From: Mucilaginibacter sp. CSA2-8R
GTDB taxonomy: Bacteria; Bacteroidota; Bacteroidia; Sphingobacteriales; Sphingobacteriaceae
DNA: 64,000 nt
Direction: 5' to 3'
Assembly: GCF_038806765.1 (NCBI RefSeq)
Contig: NZ_CP152389.1
Coordinates: forward strand, 372,001-436,000
This document shows, in pieces, positions 1 to 8,358 of this stretch. The notes under the pieces are model-generated. The model was not told the DNA's origin. It did not search any database and worked only from the letters and a program-made list of their open reading frames with translations. The first letter of the stretch is position 1; each line of letters starts with the position of its first letter. The translations under genes and the position numbers were made by a program.

Positions 1-569
1 GCCCGGTAGCCAAGCCTGTGGTTAACTTTGCCTGTTACGGGTTTGCCCGGCACGAAAAAGGCTCAGACTTATTTAAACAGGCTATCGAAGAAATACTTAA
101 ACGGTACCCTGACTTTAACGGGCATTTTCATATCCAATGGACTGATGCTTTCAAAATGCCGGATAGCAGTGACTGTACCCCCGGTAATGTACTTTTAACG
201 CATCCTAAAGTAACGGTAATTAACCGCGCGGTAATGAGCGAGGAATATAACAAGTTACTTACCGAAACTGACTGCATGGTGTTGCCTTACCGCAATTCAT
301 CTTACCATGCACGAGTGTCGCGTGTTGCTATTGAAGCAGCCGCCAACGCTATACCGATGATTTATACCAAAGGCGGCTGGCTCGAAGAAACGGTATCAGG
401 TTACGGTGCAGGCATTGGTATAGACGACGAGTCGGTTGAAAGCTTAATAAATGCAATACTTGAAATGCAGACAAAATTCAGCTCTTACCAGGCAACTGCA
501 AAAACAGCTATGTTACAGGCAAGGGCTTATTATTCGCCACAACATTTTGTAAGTTTGTTATTAAATTGA
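1..569 (+). CDS. glycosyltransferase, C-terminal part (5' end outside window)
   Basis: This is the C-terminal half of a GT-B type glycosyltransferase that would add a sugar to a lipid-linked exopolysaccharide or O-antigen intermediate on the cytoplasmic side of the membrane. The reading frame is open to the left edge (first full codon at base 3), so the gene starts outside the window; the GTG at base 18 is only an internal codon. Visible features are a Rossmann-like strand start (NFACYGFARHEKG), a DCMVLPYRNSSYHARVSR segment where GT4 enzymes place the donor-binding loop, and a following VAIEAAANAIPMI helix. The next gene begins about 40 bases downstream in the same direction, so it belongs to the polysaccharide cluster. 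The donor and acceptor sugars cannot be inferred. Confidence 0.75.
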   Translation, partial: PVAKPVVNFACYGFARHEKGSDLFKQAIEEILKRYPDFNGHFHIQWTDAFKMPDSSDCTPGNVLLTHPKVTVINRAVMSEEYNKLLTETDCMVLPYRNSSYHARVSRVAIEAAANAIPMIYTKGGWLEETVSGYGAGIGIDDESVESLINAILEMQTKFSSYQATAKTAMLQARAYYSPQHFVSLLLN

Positions 570-610
570 TAATAAGCAATATTATATAAGCTCTTTATTA
601 CGCCGACATT

Positions 611-1573
611 ATGAACACAGTAACATTAGATTTTTTAAGAAAAGTATACCGTAAAGCCTTTAACAGAGGATATAACGGTGTGAACTATGCTACTGTCGAT
701 GTAAAAAATCAAGAAGCCAGCGACTTAATTAAAAGTAGATTACTATCTGATGAACCAGTAATGATATGCCGGTTTGGCTCTATAGAATTAGACTGTGTTG
801 CCAATTATATAAGCATAAATAAAAATAAAGGAGCTTGGTTCAAATACATATCCGGTAAGATAGATGCCTATTGGTGGCAGGATAACATCATATCAGCCAT
901 GTCTAACAATGCCGGCTTTTTCCCATCCAATCCCTCAACGCTCGAAAAGTTTTCTTTATCTATGATCGAAGACATGAAGCAGGTTGATATTTTGGGCTCA
1001 TGGCTGGAAAAAGAAAAACTTTTTACCAAAGAGCTGGCTCATGCAACACGTGTTCAGATAGGCGATTTGCACCCGTATAATCATGCAAACCCTTGGAGTG
1101 AGGCATTAAAAGATAAAAAGGTACTGGTTATTCATCCGTTTGAAGATAGTATTAAAAGCCAGTTTAGTAAACGCGATCTCATTTTTAAAGATCAGCGCAT
1201 TTTGCCACCATTTGAGTTAAAAACCATCAAAGCGGTACAATCCATAGCGAACAATAAAACGCCGTTTAAAACCTGGTTTGATGCGCTTGACTATATGAAA
1301 GAGCAAATCGACAAAACAGATTTTGACATTGCCATACTGGGGTGTGGCGCTTACGGTTTTCCGTTAGCTGCCCATATAAAGCGGATTGGTAAAAAGGCAG
1401 TTCATCTGGGCGGACCAACGCAGGTATTGTTCGGCATTATAGGTAAGCGTTGGGAAGAAGATAAGGTTAATAGCTACGTGATGACCCATTTTGCCAACGA
1501 ACACTGGGTGCGCCCTTCAGCTACTGAGACACCATCAGGTATAAAAAATGTTGAAGCTGGCTGTTACTGGTAA
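611..1573 (+). CDS. conserved exopolysaccharide-cluster protein, possibly GT-D-fold glycosyltransferase
   Basis: A 320-residue soluble protein without signal peptide or membrane segment. I recognise it as a type of conserved protein found in polysaccharide clusters rather than as a named enzyme. Near residue 50 it has MICRFGSIEL, reminiscent of the RFGDGE motif of GT-D (DUF1792) glycosyltransferases. Its C-terminal third has an ILGCGAYGFPLAAHIKRIGK strand-loop-helix, then LGG and a GKRWEE motif, and it ends in a GCYW tail. This would fit a nucleotide-sugar enzyme, but the catalytic residues are not proven. It lies between a glycosyltransferase fragment and the remnant of an acyltransferase gene, all on one strand, so a role in building or decorating the same polymer is likely. 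The alternative is a protein of unknown function travelling with such clusters. Confidence 0.55.
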   Translation: MNTVTLDFLRKVYRKAFNRGYNGVNYATVDVKNQEASDLIKSRLLSDEPVMICRFGSIELDCVANYISINKNKGAWFKYISGKIDAYWWQDNIISAMSNNAGFFPSNPSTLEKFSLSMIEDMKQVDILGSWLEKEKLFTKELAHATRVQIGDLHPYNHANPWSEALKDKKVLVIHPFEDSIKSQFSKRDLIFKDQRILPPFELKTIKAVQSIANNKTPFKTWFDALDYMKEQIDKTDFDIAILGCGAYGFPLAAHIKRIGKKAVHLGGPTQVLFGIIGKRWEEDKVNSYVMTHFANEHWVRPSATETPSGIKNVEAGCYW

Positions 1574-1649
1574 ATTTTAAACTTAAGCGTACTTAGAGCT
1601 AAATAAGCACCCTAATTTGAGTAAATAAGTAAGACATGGTGATAATACA

Positions 1650-1760
1650 ATGGCTTATATAATGGATACGCAGCATCTTACTTTTACTCGTTTTTTAGCA
1701 GCAATAGGAATTGTAATTTTTTATTTATTTACCATTGCTCCCTGCTGTACCGACTTTTAG
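1650..1760 (+). pseudogene. remnant of an acyltransferase-3 (OafA-like) gene
   Basis: A 36-codon frame inside the 282-base gap between two cluster genes encodes a peptide whose middle, LTFTRFLAAIGIVIFYLF, closely matches the first membrane helix of acyltransferase-3 proteins, which typically begin with LTFTRFIAAxxIVxFH. The frame then reads TIAPCCTDF and stops. The histidine that normally follows the helix is absent and no continuation is recognisable before the next gene at 1856. An inner ATG at 1662 would be the better start. An intact acyltransferase-3 gene occurs later in this cluster (8359-9423), so this looks like the decayed stump of a second O-acetyltransferase. It is too short to be a functional enzyme. 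The rest of the gap is A/T-rich and I see no other gene in it. Confidence 0.5.
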
Positions 1761-1855
1761 TTTTAATTTTTTTTGAAAGCCGCTGCGAGAGGAAGTTAAG
1801 GCTATAAAATTTAGATAATTAGGTGGTTGGTTTTTTGCCGTAGCTCTAATTTAAC

Positions 1856-2980
1856 ATGGATATAATTATTTATAACATTAACAGCTTTGGTGGCAATTAC
1901 GAGTATGCTAAGTACTTATTCGAGTCGTACCAAAAAAATCCCGAAGTAAAATCAGCTGTCTTGCTGATGCCAGAGAATGCTGTTTATAATAACCCAGGAG
2001 TCTTACGAACACTCTGTACAGACTTACCGGCTACGCAAAACAAGCTTTTTAAGAAAATACATTATCTGTATCGCAGCCTGGTCAATCCGTTCAGGCTGCT
2101 GTCTTTTCTAAAAAAGCAACCGCCGTCAGTAGTTATCTTTAATGATTTTGATCAGCGTACCGCTTGGTTTTGGGCACCTTTTTTTAAGCCTTTAAAAAAG
2201 AAGCATCAATTTGCCGTAATTTTGCACGACCCTGACCGCGACAAGTTTTTTTCTATCAAGAGCCTGTCAGAAACCAGCATGAATGCTATTATGTCTTTTA
2301 TGGATGTAGCTTTTTTTCATGGCTTTTTACCTGATAAGCCTTATTACAATCATCCTTTTAAAAGAGTGGACATTCCGCATGGTATATACGATGATACCGC
2401 AATTGACGACAGCGTTTACAGGCAGGTTAAGCAAGAAGCGGGCGGAGATAAAATTATTGGTATTTTGGGCAACATCCGCGACGAAAAAAACTATAATATA
2501 GTAATTGACGCCCTGGGGCATTTAAACAATGTAAAGCTGCTCATTGCCGGTAAAGCGGCAAACTCTGGTGTTTCTACCAATGTGTACAAACAGTATGCTG
2601 CAGAAAAAGGTGTAAGCCATAAAATCATTTGGCAAGAGGGCTATTTAAGCCAGGGAGCTTTTAATGCCTGCATAACTGCAAGCGATATTGTTTTACTGTA
2701 TTATAAACCTTCATTTACTTCGCAAAGTGGGGTATTAAATACCATAGCCCCTTTTAAAAAGAGATTGATTATCTCAAACGCCGAAAGCTCATTGAAAAAG
2801 TCGGTTGAGCAATATGCGCTGGGCCGGGTGCTACCGCACGATCAGCCAATTTTGTTGGCAAAAGCTGTCGAAGAATTATTATCTTTATCAGACGATCATT
2901 TTTCTGCCAATTGGAACAATTACATTGCTAATTCAAGTTGGCAAAAACACGTTTCTATTGCTGTAGAGGCGTTTAAATAG
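1856..2980 (+). CDS. glycosyltransferase family 4 type
   Basis: A 374-residue GT-B glycosyltransferase. The N-terminal half starts with a strand typical of the acceptor domain (IIIYNINSFGGNYEYAKYLF), and a VILHDPDRD segment lies near residue 124. The C-terminal donor domain begins around residue 200 with GILGNIRDEKNYNIVIDAL, followed by KLLIAGKAA, the pattern of group 1 (GT4) enzymes. The usual E-x7-E motif is weak here: the segment LYYKPSFTSQSGVLNTIAPFKK takes its place, which suggests a divergent subgroup. The stop is followed after 6 bases by the acetyltransferase start, so the two are co-transcribed and possibly translationally coupled. It probably adds one residue of the repeat unit; the sugar is unknown. 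Confidence 0.8.
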   Translation: MDIIIYNINSFGGNYEYAKYLFESYQKNPEVKSAVLLMPENAVYNNPGVLRTLCTDLPATQNKLFKKIHYLYRSLVNPFRLLSFLKKQPPSVVIFNDFDQRTAWFWAPFFKPLKKKHQFAVILHDPDRDKFFSIKSLSETSMNAIMSFMDVAFFHGFLPDKPYYNHPFKRVDIPHGIYDDTAIDDSVYRQVKQEAGGDKIIGILGNIRDEKNYNIVIDALGHLNNVKLLIAGKAANSGVSTNVYKQYAAEKGVSHKIIWQEGYLSQGAFNACITASDIVLLYYKPSFTSQSGVLNTIAPFKKRLIISNAESSLKKSVEQYALGRVLPHDQPILLAKAVEELLSLSDDHFSANWNNYIANSSWQKHVSIAVEAFK

Positions 2981-2986
2981 TACTGC

Positions 2987-3526
2987 ATGAACATTAAATT
3001 GTGGGGAGGAGCCTTCCTTAATTACTTTTATAATAACCTGCTCACGCATTTTCCTTCACATTTTTTACGGAAAGCATTTTTAAGGGCGTTTAATAAAAAG
3101 ATTAATAGTAGTGCTGTTATTTTAATGCACAGTCGTTTTCTAAACTTTTGGGATATAGAAATAGGCGAAAGAGTAGTAATCAATCAATACTGCTTAATGG
3201 ATTGCCGCCGGTTTAAAATAAAAATTAATCACGATACGGATATTGGTCCTTACACCAAAATCTGGACATTAGGGCATAAGCCAAATTCCGAAACTCACGA
3301 TTTATACGGTGGCGATGTGATGATTGATCATCACGTTTGGATAGCTTCTAATGTTACCATTTTGCCTAATGTTATTATAAATGCAGGGGCTATTGTAGCG
3401 GCTTCGGCAGTAGTTCATAAATCAATTGCGCCGTTAAATATTGTTGCTGGTAACCCCGCTACTTTTATAAAAGAAAGGGATAACCCATTAACTTACAAGT
3501 TAAGCTATACGCCAATATTAGAGTAG
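2987..3526 (+). CDS. hexapeptide-repeat O-acetyltransferase
   Basis: A 179-residue left-handed beta-helix acyltransferase, expected to transfer an acetyl group from acetyl-CoA to a hydroxyl of a sugar in the polymer repeat unit. Imperfect hexapeptide turns run from about residue 50 to 160 (IEIGERVVINQYCLMD, IGPYTKIW, VWIASNVTILPNVIINAGAIVAASAVV). The GHKPNSETHDLYGG loop holds the histidine usually found in the active site of this class. The carboxy end has the NIVAGNPATFIKER signature common to the NodL/LacA/WbbJ group. The N-terminal 40 residues are basic and hydrophobic (FLNYFYNNLLTHFPSHFLRKAF), as in the membrane-peripheral members. It follows the GT4 gene by 6 bases. A role in polymer O-acetylation is inferred from position. 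Confidence 0.82.
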   Translation: MNIKLWGGAFLNYFYNNLLTHFPSHFLRKAFLRAFNKKINSSAVILMHSRFLNFWDIEIGERVVINQYCLMDCRRFKIKINHDTDIGPYTKIWTLGHKPNSETHDLYGGDVMIDHHVWIASNVTILPNVIINAGAIVAASAVVHKSIAPLNIVAGNPATFIKERDNPLTYKLSYTPILE

Positions 3527-3579
3527 CAGGTAATTAGTAAATAATTGATTAAGCGTTAGGTTCTTCACAACTTCAAAAA

Positions 3580-4863
3580 ATGGATAGAAGTCTTGTACAT
3601 TTTTTTCTTTTTGCAAACTTCATTGTTGCTATCGTATACTTTTTACGTAAAAAGAATGAAGTCCCGTTTTTTCTTGCTGTTTTCAACCTGATGGTAGAGT
3701 ACCGAATCTTGGCTCTCGAGAACGGTACAAGTACGTTCATATTTTATGATTATGGCATCGATTTTATATTCGATATGCAATATGCGTACATAGCGAGTGG
3801 CCTTATCACCTTAGGAACCACTATCATGCTGTATAGTTATATTGCATTCTTCAAAACTCCCGAAAAAACAATAAGAGATAATGATCAGCTTTTAAGTGCT
3901 TTTATTGATAAAAACAAAACGAAAATTATCGTTGGATTGTGTTTTTTTACGTTACTAAATATTGTATTGTCAGGCAGTGATGCCGGGAGTTACAGTTTGC
4001 TTATTAAAATAGGTAATACTTCATTTATAATATTACTCTTTTTAGTAGTGATTTATGGCAGCAAGATCTCTGGATTTGTTAAGTTGATTTATGGTCTTAT
4101 ATTTTGTTTCCTGGCCTATTTAACTTATAGTACTGCGATCAGGTTTCAGTTTTTAGGCTGGATTATACCCATTGGCTATTTCTTGGTACGCAATGTAAAA
4201 CCCGGTAAAAAGCTGGTACTTGCTTTTAGCGGCATATTCGTCATCCTCATTGTGTTTTCACTGGCTGGCGCCATGCGTCAAGTTAGTTTAAGTGGTCTAA
4301 CTGTAGAACAGATGTATGATTTAAGTATAGATCGAATGCTGATGGCAGACGATGTAAACTTTATCGATGGTTTTATGATGCTTTATCAGGTTTATCCTAA
4401 GCTGCTCGATTATGACTATGGGTTGCAGCATATCGCTATATTTTTGCGGCCTATACCCCGGTCGTTATGGCCGGGTAAGCCGCTGGCCAGTTGGGTGCGC
4501 AATTACCAGGCTAAGTATAATAACGGCGTTGTATTAGAATCTGCAGGCTTTTCACCTACTATCTGGGGGGTATTCTATTCTGAAGGTGGTATAGTAGGTA
4601 TTATCATCTTCAGCGTTTTTTGGGGATGGTTATTAGGTGTTTTATATCGAAAATTCAGCAGTTTTAAATCAGATTTGTCTTATTTATTAGTAGGCATCAT
4701 GATTGCCTGTCTGATACCGGTTTTTAGAAGTGGCGACATGGCCGGCGACTTTGCCATCGTTTTAATGAGTTTTTGGCCATTTATTGTTTTTGTAAGATAT
4801 TATAAGAAGTTTGTTGAACGCGAACTTAAACTCGAACGATTAAAGACCCTGGCTGTAAAATGA
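3580..4863 (+). CDS. O-antigen/exopolysaccharide polymerase (Wzy-like)
   Basis: A 427-residue integral membrane protein with about ten to twelve hydrophobic helices, no enzymatic motif of other families, and the layout of Wzy-type repeat-unit polymerases. A large extracytoplasmic loop with many charged and aromatic residues lies near residues 255-330 (MADDVNFIDGFMMLYQVYP, FLRPIPRSLWPGKPLA, FSPTIWGVFYSEGG). The PRSLWPGKP and ESAGFSPTIWGVFYSEGG elements are typical of the oligosaccharide repeat unit polymerase group of Bacteroidota. It would join undecaprenyl-linked repeat units in the periplasm. The stop codon overlaps the next start as ATGA, so the following glycosyltransferase is translationally coupled. 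No Wzx flippase is inside the window and it may lie upstream. Confidence 0.75.
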   Translation: MDRSLVHFFLFANFIVAIVYFLRKKNEVPFFLAVFNLMVEYRILALENGTSTFIFYDYGIDFIFDMQYAYIASGLITLGTTIMLYSYIAFFKTPEKTIRDNDQLLSAFIDKNKTKIIVGLCFFTLLNIVLSGSDAGSYSLLIKIGNTSFIILLFLVVIYGSKISGFVKLIYGLIFCFLAYLTYSTAIRFQFLGWIIPIGYFLVRNVKPGKKLVLAFSGIFVILIVFSLAGAMRQVSLSGLTVEQMYDLSIDRMLMADDVNFIDGFMMLYQVYPKLLDYDYGLQHIAIFLRPIPRSLWPGKPLASWVRNYQAKYNNGVVLESAGFSPTIWGVFYSEGGIVGIIIFSVFWGWLLGVLYRKFSSFKSDLSYLLVGIMIACLIPVFRSGDMAGDFAIVLMSFWPFIVFVRYYKKFVERELKLERLKTLAVK

Positions 4864-6077
4864 AACGTAAGGTAATTTGTGTCCATATCGGTGCGCGGGC
4901 GCATTATCTGATACCTAAGGCACTACATTTAAAAGGTAATTTAAGTTACCTGATCACGGATACTTGGATATCTTCAGCTGCATTAAGATCGGCTTTGGTA
5001 AATAATCCGGTTAGGCTGGTCAAGTCCTTCGCCAGCAGATATTCATCCGCTATTCCATCAAACGCAGTAAAGCGGTTTAGTTTAAAATTTTTAGCCCTCG
5101 AAGTTATGCTCAGGGCTAAAAAGCTGAAAGGCTGGGACTTGATTATAGCACGCAATAATTACTTCGAAGATATTGCTAAAAATATATTTACAAAGTTACC
5201 CTCAACAGATGCCGTTTTAGGTATTAGTTATACTTCGCTTAAAGTTTTTGAGGTTGCTGCCCAACGTAATCAAAAAAAGATTTTATTTCAGATTGATCCC
5301 GGTTTAAAAGAGGAGCACATTGTAGCTGATATTGTTGCACGCTACGGACAGGTTTATACTACCCATTGGGAGCCGGCCCCTGCAACTTACTGGAACGCCT
5401 GGAGAGAAGAATGTGCTATGGCCGATGTAATTATGGCCAATTCGGCATGGAGCAAGGATGCTTTGGTAGAAGAAGGTATAGAAGAGCAAAAAATTAAGGT
5501 TGTGCCGCTGCCTTTTCAAATAGAAAAAAAGCACTACGATTTTAAAAAGCAGTATCCTTCGGGTTTCAGTAATGAACGCCCTTTGCGTTGTTTGTTCTTG
5601 GGTACACTCACTTTAAGAAAAGGCGTTCATATTGTTTTAGAAGTTGCCTCCCGGTTGGTAAATGCCCCGATAGAATTCATCATGGTAGGGCAAAATGAGC
5701 TTGACATGAAGTTGCTGGATAAGCCAAATGTTAAGTATAAGGGTGTGGCCTCAAGGGCTGATACTGACGCTTACTATCAAAGTTCTGATGTGTTTTTATT
5801 CCCTACATTATCTGACGGTTTCGGTTTAACGCAATTGGAGGCGATGGCCTGGCAACTGCCGGTTATTGCCAGCAAGCATTGCGGCGAAGTAGTGGTTGAC
5901 CAAGTTAACGGCCTGGAACTTGATACTTGTGATGCTGATACCTTAGAAAAAGCTTTAACTACTTGTTTAGAGCATCCGGAAATTTTGAAAAAGACAGCTT
6001 CTAACTGTTTAGAAACTGTAAAGCAGTTTAGTCTCGAAAACTTTGCCGATAGCCTGGCTAAACTAACAGAAGAGTAA
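4860..6077 (+). CDS. glycosyltransferase family 4
   Basis: A 405-residue GT4 glycosyltransferase with complete donor-domain signatures. LRCLFLGTLTLRKGVHIVLEVASRL near residue 240 is the start of the C-terminal Rossmann domain, and SDVFLFPTLSDGFGLTQLEAMAWQLPVIAS near residues 312-340 is the E-x7-E type nucleotide-sugar diphosphate-binding element. The middle has a clear MANSAWSKDALVEEGI segment, where GT4 acceptor domains end. It is translationally coupled to the polymerase through an ATGA overlap, and the next glycosyltransferase starts 17 bases after its stop. It would transfer a sugar to the growing lipid-linked repeat unit with retention of configuration, as known for GT4. The sugar specificity cannot be read from the sequence. 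Confidence 0.88.
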   Translation: MKRKVICVHIGARAHYLIPKALHLKGNLSYLITDTWISSAALRSALVNNPVRLVKSFASRYSSAIPSNAVKRFSLKFLALEVMLRAKKLKGWDLIIARNNYFEDIAKNIFTKLPSTDAVLGISYTSLKVFEVAAQRNQKKILFQIDPGLKEEHIVADIVARYGQVYTTHWEPAPATYWNAWREECAMADVIMANSAWSKDALVEEGIEEQKIKVVPLPFQIEKKHYDFKKQYPSGFSNERPLRCLFLGTLTLRKGVHIVLEVASRLVNAPIEFIMVGQNELDMKLLDKPNVKYKGVASRADTDAYYQSSDVFLFPTLSDGFGLTQLEAMAWQLPVIASKHCGEVVVDQVNGLELDTCDADTLEKALTTCLEHPEILKKTASNCLETVKQFSLENFADSLAKLTEE

Positions 6078-6094
6078 CAAACCGGTATCACCTG

Positions 6095-7225
6095 ATGATT
6101 AACAAGCCCTCACTTACCTTTTACACTAATATTCCAACGCCATATCAGCTGTCGTTTTTTAATGAGTTATCAAAGCTGTTTACGCTTACGGTAGTATATT
6201 ATTCGGCTACAGAAAATAACCGCGAATGGGATTTTAACCTGGATTTTGATTACCAGGTTATAGTGTTAAAAAACAACAGCATAGCCAAAGCAGTTCAAAA
6301 AAAGATTGTTGATTTTCACTTTAGCTGGCAGATATTTAAAACCGTTTGGAGCGATAAAAGCGAAAACATTATTGTAGGCGGAAGCTACTGGATACCCAAC
6401 GGCTTTTTTGCATTGTTACTCAGCCGTATTAAAGGTAAAAAGGTGGCTTACTACAGCGAGCCATTGTTTGAAGTAAAAGGTAAAATAAAATATGCCGTAA
6501 AATGGTTAATGCTGCGAATACTAACATTAACCTGTAATGCCATATTTTGCATTGGCCGAAAGGCGGCCCGCTCTTTTGAGGCTTTTGGCGTTAATACACC
6601 TAAATTTATAATTCCGTATAACATCAACAGTAAAGAGTTTATTAATATAGACGAGAGTAAGAAAAGAGATTTTATAGAGCGCTACAAACCCAATGGCGAA
6701 ATCATCCTCCTTTCTTCCGGTTCGCTGATTGAACGTAAGGGAATGGATGTGCTGATTGCTGCGTTTACTCAAATTAAGCGGGACGATGCACGGCTAATCA
6801 TTATTGGAGACGGTTCTCAAAAGGCCGAACTTCAAAAGTCGTATGGTGCTGATCATCGAATTATTTTAGCTGGCTTTCAAAAACCGGATGACATTCCGTA
6901 TTTTTTTGCCATAGCCGATATTTTTGCTTTTGCGAGCCGTTATGACGGTTGGGCGGTGGTTATCAATGAAGCTATAGCCGCGAATTTGCCGGTAATCAGT
7001 AGCGACCATGTTGGCGCAGCTCTTGAACTGATCACATCACCTGAATTGGGAATAGTTTGCAAATCGGACAACGTAGATGATTTCAAAAGTGCTATGCAAA
7101 CTCTGATCTTTGACGAAACAAAGAGAATAGAGATTAAGCAAGCATCTGTACCATTGATACCTTTAATATCGTCTGACTACTACGCAGCAAAGGTTTATGA
7201 CATTTTTACCCGCCAATTAGCCTGA
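6095..7225 (+). CDS. glycosyltransferase family 4
   Basis: A 376-residue GT4 glycosyltransferase. The N-terminus FYTNIPTPYQLSFFNELSKLF is the first strand and helix of the acceptor domain and is common in capsule GT4 enzymes. The donor domain starts near residue 200 with IILLSSGSLIERKGMDVLIAAF, continues with RLIIIGDGSQKAEL, and has the catalytic-region pattern FAFASRYDGWAVVINEAIAANLPVISS with the second glutamate in place. A short hydrophobic stretch near residues 92-104 (WIPNGFFALLLSR) may contact the membrane. It lies between two other GT4 genes with gaps of 17 and 22 bases, so all are probably on one transcript. Substrate unknown. Confidence 0.88.
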   Translation: MINKPSLTFYTNIPTPYQLSFFNELSKLFTLTVVYYSATENNREWDFNLDFDYQVIVLKNNSIAKAVQKKIVDFHFSWQIFKTVWSDKSENIIVGGSYWIPNGFFALLLSRIKGKKVAYYSEPLFEVKGKIKYAVKWLMLRILTLTCNAIFCIGRKAARSFEAFGVNTPKFIIPYNINSKEFINIDESKKRDFIERYKPNGEIILLSSGSLIERKGMDVLIAAFTQIKRDDARLIIIGDGSQKAELQKSYGADHRIILAGFQKPDDIPYFFAIADIFAFASRYDGWAVVINEAIAANLPVISSDHVGAALELITSPELGIVCKSDNVDDFKSAMQTLIFDETKRIEIKQASVPLIPLISSDYYAAKVYDIFTRQLA

Positions 7226-7247
7226 TAGCCCACTTCTGCCACTAACT

Positions 7248-8333
7248 ATGAAAGTATTATTGATAGGCCCTTTCCCGCTCCCGATTGATGGGTGCTCATA
7301 TGCCAATAAAATATTGCAGCAAAATTTCGTGACCCAGCGGGTGGCTCATGATATGGTTAACACCAATACATCTGTTATTTCATCTAAGCAGGGTAATAAA
7401 TTCTCGTTTAAAAAGGCTTTCTCTTTTATCCCGGTATACCTGGGGGCGTTCAAGATTTTTTCGAATGATGTGGTTTACCTTACGCCCGGGCAAACCTTTT
7501 TTGGTATTGTAAAATACTCTCCGTTTATATTATTGTGCATATTGCTAAACAAGCCCTATGTAATTCATGTACACGGCAATTATCTGGGTAAGCAATACCA
7601 ATTACTTACCGGGGTTAAGAAAAAAATATTTCATTTTTTGTTGTCCCGGTGCGCGGCAGGTATTGTTTTGTCTAAATCACTCGTGCATAATTTTGATGAT
7701 TTATTACCGCTCGATAAGGTTTTCGTTGTAGAAAATTTTGTGGATGATACGCTGTATGCAACCGTCCCGCAAAAGCCTGTTAACAAGCTCGTTATCATTT
7801 ACCTCAGCAATTTAATGCGCGAAAAGGGCATATTGGATGTTTTAGACGCGTTGCTGTTGCTACAGAAAGCAAATATCCCTTTTGAGGCTACCATAGCCGG
7901 CTCTATGGAGGTGGGTATTAAGCCCGAAATTGAATCCCGGTTACAACACTTAGGTAGCTCGGTAAATTATGTCAATACCATCACCGGAGATAAAAAGAAG
8001 CAGAAACTGCAGGAAGCTAACGTTTTTATACTGCCTACTTATTACAAAATGGAGGGGCAGCCCATATCCTTATTAGAAGGCCTGGCTACCGGGAATATCA
8101 TTATAAGCACGCAACATGCCGGTATTCCGGATATTATAAATGAAAAGAATGGCTATTTAGTGAAGCCGCAATCGCCGGCAGAAATTGCTGACTGTTTAAG
8201 GATTATTAATGCCGACATTACCGGCAACGTCGAAAAATTTTCAGCTTTTAACAGAAGTTATGCTGCTGCAACATTCACAGAGAAAAGATTTTTTGAAAAT
8301 ATATTTAAGGTACTAAAGCTTGTGGCTAAGTAA
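7248..8333 (+). CDS. glycosyltransferase family 4
   Basis: A 361-residue GT4 glycosyltransferase. It opens with KVLLIGPFPLPIDGCSYANK, a typical first strand with a glycine-rich loop, and carries VIHVHGNY around residue 104, a motif frequent in GT4 acceptor domains. The donor domain begins near residue 180 with LVIIYLSNLMREKGILDVLDAL. The nucleotide-binding loop is VFILPTYYKMEGQPISLLEGLATGNIIIS, with the first glutamate in MEGQP and the second in LLEG. It is spaced 22 bases from the previous gene and 25 bases from the acyltransferase that follows. It would contribute another linkage to the repeat unit; the number of glycosyltransferases in the cluster suggests a repeat of at least five sugars, if all act on the same polymer. 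Confidence 0.88.
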   Translation: MKVLLIGPFPLPIDGCSYANKILQQNFVTQRVAHDMVNTNTSVISSKQGNKFSFKKAFSFIPVYLGAFKIFSNDVVYLTPGQTFFGIVKYSPFILLCILLNKPYVIHVHGNYLGKQYQLLTGVKKKIFHFLLSRCAAGIVLSKSLVHNFDDLLPLDKVFVVENFVDDTLYATVPQKPVNKLVIIYLSNLMREKGILDVLDALLLLQKANIPFEATIAGSMEVGIKPEIESRLQHLGSSVNYVNTITGDKKKQKLQEANVFILPTYYKMEGQPISLLEGLATGNIIISTQHAGIPDIINEKNGYLVKPQSPAEIADCLRIINADITGNVEKFSAFNRSYAAATFTEKRFFENIFKVLKLVAK

Positions 8334-8358
8334 TCCAACGTAAAGTATCTCAAACCAA

